Assembly (NCBI GenBank): GCA_026397895.1
Contig: JAPLTZ010000138.1
Span: 1 to 11,579 of the forward strand
DNA: 11,579 nt
Reading direction: 5' to 3'
DNA from: Verrucomicrobiota bacterium
Lineage (GTDB): Bacteria; Verrucomicrobiota; Verrucomicrobiia; Limisphaerales; JAFMIX01
The position numbers and the translations under genes are program-made. Each line of letters starts with the position of its first letter. Within the stretch, counting starts at the first letter, position 1. The notes under the pieces are model-generated. The model saw nothing but the letters and a program-made list of their open reading frames with translations. It was not told the DNA's origin and searched no databases. Below are positions 5,552 through 11,579 of this stretch, one piece after another.

Positions 5552-7504
5552 ATGAAACTCAACCAACTGCTTGCCGTCCCGCTGCTCGCGTTTGCCGTCG
5601 CCGCGCTCCCTGCCACCGCCGCCGAACCGGCGGCGAAAGCCAAGCCCAACGTCGTCCTCTTCCTCGTGGACGACATGGGCTGGATGGACACCACCGTGAA
5701 CGGCTCGCAGTATTACGCGACGCCGAACATGGAGCGACTCGCCAAACGTGCGATGCGCTTCACCGATGCCTACGCCCAGCCGCTGTGCTCGCCGACGCGC
5801 GCGAGCATTCTCACGGGCCAATCACCGTTGCACCACGGCATCAGCACGCCCGCCGGCCACAGTCCGCCGCGCGTGCGGGAACTGCGCGCCCAGGCCCCGC
5901 CCAACCAGCCGTTCGTCTATCCAATCACGCAGACCTTTCTGGACCCGGCGCAATACACGCTCGCCGAGGCGTTGCGCGATGCGGGCTATCGCACGGGGCA
6001 TTTTGGGAAATGGCATCTCGGCCTCACGCAACCGCACTGGCCGGAACAACAGGGCTTTGATGTCGCCTTCCATGCCGAGCCGAGCGCCGGGCCGCCGAGT
6101 TACTTCTCGCCCTACGGCGTGTCGCCGACCGGCACGCCCGGAAAAAAACTTCACGTCGGCACCATCACCGACGGCCCGCCGGGCGAATACATCGCCGACC
6201 GGCTCACCGACGAGGCGATCAAGTTCATCACCGCCAACCGCGACCGCCCGTTCTACCTGAACCTTTGGCATTACAACGTCCATGGGCCGTGGGGATTCAA
6301 GACGAACTACGCCGACGCATTCGTGGGCAAGAAAGACCCGCGCGGCAAACAGGGCAATCCCATCATGGCCGCAATGCTCCGAAGCACGGACGAAAGCCTT
6401 GGCCGCCTGCTCGACAAGCTGGACGAACTCAAGCTCACCGAGAACACCATCTTCATCTTTTTCTCCGACAACGGCGGCAACAATTTCAGCAACGCCGCCG
6501 ACCCGGAACAGCAGGAAAAGGAAAAGCGGAAACCGCCGACAAGCGACCTGCTCAAAAGCTGGCGCAAATACGCCGGTAATCTCCCGCCGACGTGCAACGA
6601 CCCGCTCCGCGCTGGCAAAGGCACGCTCTACGAAGGCGGCACGCGCGTGCCGTTGATGATTGCCTGGCCCGGCGTGGTGTCGCCCGGCTCAACCAACGCG
6701 ACCGTCGTCCACGCCTACGACCTCTACCCGACGCTGCTCGACGCGCTCGGCCTCGCGCCGAATCCGAAACAGAAGTTCGACGGCATGAGCTTCGTGCCCG
6801 CGCTCAAGCAGACCGGCCCGCTCGCCCGCGAGGGTGTGTTCAATTATTTTCCGCACAGCCTCGATAATATCCCGCCGGCGGTGACGGTGCGCTCCGGCGA
6901 TTGGAAGCTCTTCCACTTTTATGAAACCAACGACGAGCATCCGCTCGCCTTCGAGCTTTACAATTTGAAGGATGACATCAGCGAAACCAAAAACCTTGTC
7001 GTGCAGCTGCCCGACAAGGTGAAGCAGCTCGATGCGCTCATCGCCGGCTTCCTCGCCACCGGCGATGTCGTGCCCAAACCAAATCCCGCCTACCGGCCCA
7101 AGACCGGCGGAGCATCCGCGTCAGCAAAAGCCACCGATCCGTTGCAAGAGTGGAAGGCACAGCTCTGCAAAGCCACCAGCGCGAACGGCGCGCTGCACAT
7201 CGAAGCCGCCGGGAAAACCCCGTTTCGCCCGGTGACGCTGCGGTTGCGCGCCAAGAGCGCGGGTGGGCCGGTGCGAGTCCAATGGCGCACCAGCGATCAG
7301 GAAACATTTCAGACCGCAGAATTCACCCTGCCCGCGAGCACAGACGGCGCGGAGGCCGGCGTCGAGTTGCCGGCCAAAGGTTCGCTCTTTCATTTGCGGG
7401 TTTATTTGCCCGTGCAAAAGCAGCCGATGGATTTGAATTGGATTGAACTGCGTTCCGCCGCCGCCGGTGCGAAACGGCAGCGCTGGGATTTCGGCGCAAA
7501 ATGA
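5552..7504 (+). CDS. Secreted type I (formylglycine-dependent) sulfatase with C-terminal beta domain
   Basis: This 650-residue exported enzyme hydrolyses sulfate esters, probably on a polysaccharide or its oligosaccharides. Residues 1-24 are a signal peptide (MKLNQLL, hydrophobic core, ATAA|EP). The sulfatase fold follows with metal ligands D40-D41 in LVDDMGW, the modification motif C79-S-P-T-R83 in CSPTRASILTG (C79 becomes formylglycine), K153 and H155 in FGKWHLG, H244 in NVHGPWG, D306-N307 in FFSDNGGN and K356 in AGKGTLYEGGTRVP: all expected catalytic positions are present. After the usual sulfatase C-terminal subdomain, residues about 529-642 form an extra, probably beta-sandwich, segment that may bind glycan. 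ATG 5552 is chosen because it begins a proper signal peptide; the 23 in-frame codons upstream look non-coding. Its substrate cannot be read from sequence; the downstream rhamnosidase hints at sulfated rhamnose. It needs a maturase (FGE or anSME), not encoded here. Confidence 0.95.
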   Translation: MKLNQLLAVPLLAFAVAALPATAAEPAAKAKPNVVLFLVDDMGWMDTTVNGSQYYATPNMERLAKRAMRFTDAYAQPLCSPTRASILTGQSPLHHGISTPAGHSPPRVRELRAQAPPNQPFVYPITQTFLDPAQYTLAEALRDAGYRTGHFGKWHLGLTQPHWPEQQGFDVAFHAEPSAGPPSYFSPYGVSPTGTPGKKLHVGTITDGPPGEYIADRLTDEAIKFITANRDRPFYLNLWHYNVHGPWGFKTNYADAFVGKKDPRGKQGNPIMAAMLRSTDESLGRLLDKLDELKLTENTIFIFFSDNGGNNFSNAADPEQQEKEKRKPPTSDLLKSWRKYAGNLPPTCNDPLRAGKGTLYEGGTRVPLMIAWPGVVSPGSTNATVVHAYDLYPTLLDALGLAPNPKQKFDGMSFVPALKQTGPLAREGVFNYFPHSLDNIPPAVTVRSGDWKLFHFYETNDEHPLAFELYNLKDDISETKNLVVQLPDKVKQLDALIAGFLATGDVVPKPNPAYRPKTGGASASAKATDPLQEWKAQLCKATSANGALHIEAAGKTPFRPVTLRLRAKSAGGPVRVQWRTSDQETFQTAEFTLPASTDGAEAGVELPAKGSLFHLRVYLPVQKQPMDLNWIELRSAAAGAKRQRWDFGAK

Positions 7505-7508
7505 GCGC

Positions 7509-7540
7509 GTGACTGTCCGCTGCCTGTCGCAATCAGTCAC
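7509..7540 (+). repeat. Inverted repeat in the sulfatase-rhamnosidase gap
   Basis: GTGACTG (7509-7515) and CAGTCAC (7534-7540) are perfect seven-base complements around an 18-base loop and fill nearly all of the 37-base intercistronic gap, ending one base before the GTG start of the rhamnosidase. In mRNA the hairpin would sit where the ribosome must bind. It lacks a U-tract, so it is not a typical terminator. A translational tuning or processing role is inference. Confidence 0.5.
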
Positions 7541-7541
7541 C

Positions 7542-10500
7542 GTGAAAGCGCAAACCAAATTGCTCCTGCTGGCTGCGGCGATGCTGCTGACATCGTCTGT
7601 CTTCGCCGGCACGCTGACGCCGGATGATTTGCGGTGCGAGTATCTGTCCAACCCGCTGGGCATTGACGCGACCCAACCCCGGTTAAGCTGGAAATTGCAG
7701 GCGGTGGATGCCCAAGCTCGCGGCTTGAAACAAAGCGCTTATCAATTGCTGGTGGCTTCGTCGCCGGAGTTGCTCGCGGCAGGAAAGGCTGACTTGTGGG
7801 ACAGCGGCAAGGTGGTCTCGGACGAGACGTTGGGCATCGTTTATTCCGGCAAGCCGCTTCAGAGTCGCGACTGCTGCTGCTGGAAGGTGCGGGTCTGGGA
7901 CGGGCGCAACCAGGAGTCAGATTGGAGCGCACCGGCGACGTGGAGCATGGGATTGATAAAGGCCGCCGACTGGCAGGCGAAATGGATCGCCGCACCGCCG
8001 ATTCAGCCGGTGACGATGACGCATTTCGGATACAAGAGCACGACCTCCGATACCCCGAACGATGTCAAATGGGTGCAGATTGACCTTGGAGCGACTTCAG
8101 CTATCGACGGAATCCGACTGTGGGGAGCTTGGGAGCGATCCTGGAAAGGCGACGGGTTTCCGGTGCGATTCAAGATTGAGGTGTCGGATGATCCGAAGTT
8201 TTCCTCCGCCACGATGCTGGCTGACCACACCGGGAAGGATGTTCCCAATCCCGGAGTAGGGCCGCTGGAATTACAGGCCGCCGCGCCGGTCAGCGGGCGC
8301 TATGTGCGCCTGACCGCCACAAGGCTCATGGGTCAGTGGGCCGATATCTGGAACAAAAACAAGGAATGCAGGGAACCGCGGCCCAGCAATAAAAATTTCA
8401 AGCTGGCATTTGCCGAAATCGAAATCTTGAGCGGCGGCAAAAATATCGCTTTCGGAAAAAAGTCCACCGCCCTCGACGTGCAGATGGAACCGGGATGGTC
8501 TTTGAATATGTTGACGGATGGACGCACCGAAGGCGACGCCGGTAGCGTTTACCGCCACCGCCCGCCGCCGCTTTTTCGCAAGGACTTCGCCACCGCCGGC
8601 CCCATCAAGCGGGCCACGCTTTACGCCACCGCGCTGGGCTGTTACGAGGCTTCGTTAAACGGGCAGAAGATCGGCAATCAGGAATTGTCCCCGGGCTACC
8701 AGGAGGTGCTTTCCGATGTGCTCTATCAGACCTACGATATCACTCCGCTGATGAAAGCCGGCCTGAATACCGTCGGCGTGGTGTTGGGCGATGGGTGGTA
8801 TCGCAAGCGGGGCACCAGAGACCGACTGGACGCACTGCGCCGATTTCCAGGTTATCGCTATGGGGAAACCACAGGCAACATTGCCTCCACCTGGTTTCTG
8901 GGGCAGATTGAAATTGAGTATGAGGATGGCCGCCGTGAAATTGTGGCCAGCGATGAGACGTGGAAATGTCATCCCGACGGCCCGTGGAGACGAACCAGCA
9001 TTTACGACGGCGTGGAATACGATGCCAATTTTGAAATCGCTGGCTGGAATCGCCTCGGTCTGAAAGACACCTCCACTTGGCAGACACCGACAGTCCGCGC
9101 ATTGGATGACAAAATGCCCAAACTTACGGCGCAAATGGTCGAACCGATCCGGGTGATTCGGGAGCTAAGTCCGGTGAAGGTGACCGAGATCCGGCCCGGA
9201 GTTTTCCTTTATGATTTCGGACGGATTATCGCCGGCATGTGTCGTATTCAGGTGGACGGCCCCAAGGGTGCCGCTGTTGTCATCCGGCACACCGAGGCGC
9301 TTAAGCCGGACGGTAACCCCTATTACGAAAACTTGAGCGGCAACTACAACAACCGGGATGTCTTTACTCTGTCCGGCAAGGGAGCGCAGACGTTTCAGGC
9401 GAAGTTCACTTATCACGGCTTTCGCTATGCAGAGGTCAGCGGAATAAAACCCGCCGCCATCACGGCGATTGGACTCGCGAGCGACCTGCGCAAAACCACC
9501 ACCTTCGACAGCTCCGATCCGCGACTGAACCGACTCTGCGACATCGTGGATGGCGCCTACCGCAACAACATGTTTAGCCTTCTTCTTGATGTGTCTGGCC
9601 GCGATGAACGGATGCCGTGGATGGGCGATGGCTTTACCACTCAGAGCCAGCCGCTATCTTACCTTTATGATTTCGTGCAATTCGGGGCCAATGAGTTGCA
9701 GAATATCATCGAGGCAGCCGACCACAACAAGGGCATTCCGCTGGCACGCTTGACTGACCGGAATCCGATAAGCGCCCATTCTTCTCCCGCATGGGGAGAT
9801 GCGATCGTCGTCACCCCCTATAACCTTTGGCTCAATTATGGTGACCGCCGTTCCCTCGAACACGGCTATGCCGCCTCGAAGAAACTGATGGATATTATTG
9901 CGGCGGCCAACCCGGACTTTGTCTCCAAAAATCTTTATGTGACCCGTGGCTGGGGGGATTGGATGAGCTCGAAACAAACGGTTCCACCGGATGCCACGAA
10001 TTGGAAGCCCGGAGGCAAAGGAGCTCCGAACGAAGTGTTTGATCCGGCGTGGTGGGCCTACTCGGCCCGCCTGACTTCCGAGATGGCAACCGCTCTCGGG
10101 AAACCGGATGAAGCCGCCCGTTACCATGAAATGTCCGGCAAGGTGCGGGACAATTTCTTGAAAAGCCAGGTCCGACCCGATGGCACGATCGGCAATGGTG
10201 AGCAATCCTGTTATGCCCTTGCGCTCGGCATGGAGCATCTCGATGGCGAGCTTCGCGGAAAGGCATTTGCCCGTTTGCTCGAAGCCGTAGCGGCCTACAA
10301 GAACCATCTTGCCACCGGCAGCATCACCACCATCTTTCTGCTGAACCTTTTGGCCGAAAATGGTCAGCAAGAACTGGCTTGGAATCTTGCCATGCAGCCC
10401 ACTTCCCCCTCCTTTGGGGTCATGCTCGATCATGGGGCGACGGCGATGTGGGAATCTCTGGACTTATGGCATCCGAAAATGGGCTTCAACCCGGACCTCT

Positions 10501-10910
10501 CAACGAGCTGTCGCAGTTTCTCCCAGATTGGCCTCAATTCTGTTTACGAGTGGATCATCGGCCAGATCGCCGGGATCAAACCCGACTTCGCCCAACCGGC
10601 CTACCAACATTTCTTCATCGCGCCCAAACTGGGCGGCGGACTGACTTCCATGACCGCTTCGTATGACTCCGTGCGGGGCAGCATCAAGAGCAGCTACGAA
10701 ATCAAAGCCGGCATGATGACCCTGCGCGTCACCGTCCCGCCCAACACCACCGCCACCGTCACATTGCCCGCAGCGTTGCTTGCAGACGTCACCGAATCCG
10801 GTCAACCGCTGACGAAAGCGCCGGGCGTAAGCGTGCATGATCCCGTCGCTAAAACCGTGCTCCTCCATTCGGGTAACTACGAATTCAAGATTCCACAGAA
10901 GAAAACATGA
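7542..10910 (+). CDS. Secreted alpha-L-rhamnosidase, GH78, with inserted discoidin-like domain
   Basis: The enzyme hydrolyses terminal alpha-L-rhamnose by inversion. From GTG 7542 it has 1122 residues. A signal peptide (1-22, TSSVFA|G) precedes a fibronectin-like domain (about 25-150: LTPDDLRCEYLSNPLGID, RLSWKL, VRVWDGRNQESDWSAPATW). Residues about 160-335 are an insertion resembling F5/8 type C/discoidin modules (KWVQIDLG, FKIEVSDDPKF, RYVRLTATRL, NIAFGKKSTALD). The Bac_rhamnosid N domain resumes at LFRKDF (344) through LNGQKIGNQELSPG and GDGWY. The (alpha/alpha)6 barrel holds D683, then RDERMPWMGD at 687-696, equivalent to the GH78 acid-bearing motif, and AMWESLDLW with E971, the likely general base. 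A C-terminal beta-sandwich (about 1020-1115) has APKLGGGLTSMTASYDSVRGS. GTG 7509 would spoil the signal peptide. No Shine-Dalgarno is visible. The stop overlaps the next sulfatase. Parts of the gene are clearly lower in GC than its neighbours. Confidence 0.95.
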   Translation: MKAQTKLLLLAAAMLLTSSVFAGTLTPDDLRCEYLSNPLGIDATQPRLSWKLQAVDAQARGLKQSAYQLLVASSPELLAAGKADLWDSGKVVSDETLGIVYSGKPLQSRDCCCWKVRVWDGRNQESDWSAPATWSMGLIKAADWQAKWIAAPPIQPVTMTHFGYKSTTSDTPNDVKWVQIDLGATSAIDGIRLWGAWERSWKGDGFPVRFKIEVSDDPKFSSATMLADHTGKDVPNPGVGPLELQAAAPVSGRYVRLTATRLMGQWADIWNKNKECREPRPSNKNFKLAFAEIEILSGGKNIAFGKKSTALDVQMEPGWSLNMLTDGRTEGDAGSVYRHRPPPLFRKDFATAGPIKRATLYATALGCYEASLNGQKIGNQELSPGYQEVLSDVLYQTYDITPLMKAGLNTVGVVLGDGWYRKRGTRDRLDALRRFPGYRYGETTGNIASTWFLGQIEIEYEDGRREIVASDETWKCHPDGPWRRTSIYDGVEYDANFEIAGWNRLGLKDTSTWQTPTVRALDDKMPKLTAQMVEPIRVIRELSPVKVTEIRPGVFLYDFGRIIAGMCRIQVDGPKGAAVVIRHTEALKPDGNPYYENLSGNYNNRDVFTLSGKGAQTFQAKFTYHGFRYAEVSGIKPAAITAIGLASDLRKTTTFDSSDPRLNRLCDIVDGAYRNNMFSLLLDVSGRDERMPWMGDGFTTQSQPLSYLYDFVQFGANELQNIIEAADHNKGIPLARLTDRNPISAHSSPAWGDAIVVTPYNLWLNYGDRRSLEHGYAASKKLMDIIAAANPDFVSKNLYVTRGWGDWMSSKQTVPPDATNWKPGGKGAPNEVFDPAWWAYSARLTSEMATALGKPDEAARYHEMSGKVRDNFLKSQVRPDGTIGNGEQSCYALALGMEHLDGELRGKAFARLLEAVAAYKNHLATGSITTIFLLNLLAENGQQELAWNLAMQPTSPSFGVMLDHGATAMWESLDLWHPKMGFNPDLSTSCRSFSQIGLNSVYEWIIGQIAGIKPDFAQPAYQHFFIAPKLGGGLTSMTASYDSVRGSIKSSYEIKAGMMTLRVTVPPNTTATVTLPAALLADVTESGQPLTKAPGVSVHDPVAKTVLLHSGNYEFKIPQKKT

Positions 10911-11579
10911 AACACAGCCTCCCGCTCCTCGCCCTGCTGCTTAGCGCGCTTTCATTGACCGCCGCCGCTGATGCGCAAAAGAAACAGCCGAATATCATCT
11001 TCATCCTCGCCGACGACCTCGGCGCGCACGATGTCGGCTGTTTCGGCAGCACGTTTTACGAGACGCCGAACATTGACCGACTCGCCGCGCGCGGTGCGAA
11101 GTTCACCCAGGCCTATGCCGCCAGCCCGTTGTGTTCCCCCACGCGCTCCAGCATCCAGACCGGCCAATATCCCGCCCGCACCGGCATCACTTCGGCCGAC
11201 TGTCATCTGAAGGCGGTGCGTTTGAAAAAGGAACTCAATTCCGGCCAGCGCAACGGCAAGGTGCTCGACGCCGCCAGCCTGACGCGGATGAAACCGGAAT
11301 ATTTCACGCTCGCCGAAACCTTCTACGAAGCCGGTTACGCCACCGCGCATTTCGGCAAATGGCATCTCGGCCACAATCTGGATAAAACCGACCGCTACGA
11401 GCCCAAAGACCAGGGCTTCGATTCCGATTTTCCGCACACGCCCGCCGCCGCAGGGCCGGGCGGCGGCTATCTCGCGCCATGGAAATTCATCACCAGCCCA
11501 GCCCTCGCCGCCCAGCCCGGCGAACACATCGAAGACCGCATGTCGGCGGAAGCCGCCAAATTCATCGCGGCGCACAAAG
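10907..11579 (+). CDS. Secreted type I sulfatase, C-terminus cut by window edge
   Basis: The first 224 residues of a second formylglycine-dependent sulfatase are present; the rest lies beyond the right edge. A signal peptide covers residues 1-23 (MKHSLPLLALLLSALSLTAA, then ADA). D36-D37 in ILADDLG are metal ligands; C76-S-P-T-R80 in PLCSPTRSSIQTGQYPARTG is the maturation motif; FGKWHLG follows with the catalytic Lys and His, and DQGFDSDF is the usual substrate-site loop region. The first sulfatase shares these motifs, but the segment between the CSPTR motif and FGKWHLG differs strongly, so the two are probably different subfamilies with different sulfate positions as targets. The ATG overlaps the rhamnosidase stop in ATGA, supporting co-translation in one operon. 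Length, remaining catalytic residues and C-terminal domains cannot be judged. Confidence 0.95.
   Translation, partial: MKHSLPLLALLLSALSLTAAADAQKKQPNIIFILADDLGAHDVGCFGSTFYETPNIDRLAARGAKFTQAYAASPLCSPTRSSIQTGQYPARTGITSADCHLKAVRLKKELNSGQRNGKVLDAASLTRMKPEYFTLAETFYEAGYATAHFGKWHLGHNLDKTDRYEPKDQGFDSDFPHTPAAAGPGGGYLAPWKFITSPALAAQPGEHIEDRMSAEAAKFIAAHK

Noticed and set aside
7509..7540. Inverted repeat as an intrinsic terminator
   Set aside because: The loop is 18 bases, the stem is only 7 bp, and no T-run follows; the next gene starts one base later.
1..11579. CRISPR array, tRNA/rRNA genes, insertion sequences, phage or toxin-antitoxin genes
   Set aside because: No regularly spaced repeats, structural RNA signatures, transposase motifs or terminal inverted repeats were seen on reading both strands.

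Overview
The window looks like chromosomal DNA of a high-GC bacterium of the Planctomycetota-Verrucomicrobiota-Lentisphaerota group, most likely Verrucomicrobiota. The clue is the combination of a single short prepilin-type protein of the 'LLPALAKAKEKAK' kind, secreted formylglycine sulfatases and a secreted GH78 rhamnosidase. This placement is inference from gene style; no rRNA or other phylogenetic marker is present. Seven genes are complete and two are cut by the window edges (one at each end).

Left part (1-3666), nitrogen or nucleobase catabolism. A minus-strand gene, cut by the left edge, encodes a Fe-S/FAD NAD(P)H oxidoreductase resembling the PreT / dihydropyrimidine dehydrogenase N-terminal half. 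Divergent from it are two translationally coupled plus-strand genes: a PLP-dependent threonine/serine ammonia-lyase with an ACT domain, and carbamate kinase (arcC). Convergent with arcC, one base apart, is a MocA/MobA-like nucleotidyltransferase of the type that matures molybdenum hydroxylases. These four families recall the E. coli ygeX-yqeA-ygfJ-ygfK neighbourhood linked to anaerobic purine breakdown: reduction of a ring, ammonia release, and ATP recovery from carbamoyl phosphate. The pathway itself is inferred; no hydrolase or hydroxylase lies in the window.

Right part (3681-11579), sulfated polysaccharide use. An AraC-family regulator (minus strand, RhaR/RhaS-like layout) is divergent from a pseudopilin-like gene. 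Then follow, all on plus, a secreted sulfatase, a 1122-residue secreted alpha-L-rhamnosidase (GH78) with an inserted discoidin-like domain, and a second secreted sulfatase overlapping it by ATGA and running off the right edge. The three enzymes look like one operon for stripping sulfate and rhamnose from a sulfated, rhamnose-containing glycan such as ulvan or rhamnan sulfate.

Noteworthy non-coding signals are an 11-bp-spaced direct repeat in the first divergent region, an inverted repeat just before the pseudopilin gene, and a 7-bp-stem inverted repeat filling the sulfatase-rhamnosidase gap. No tRNA, rRNA, CRISPR array, insertion sequence or phage gene was seen.
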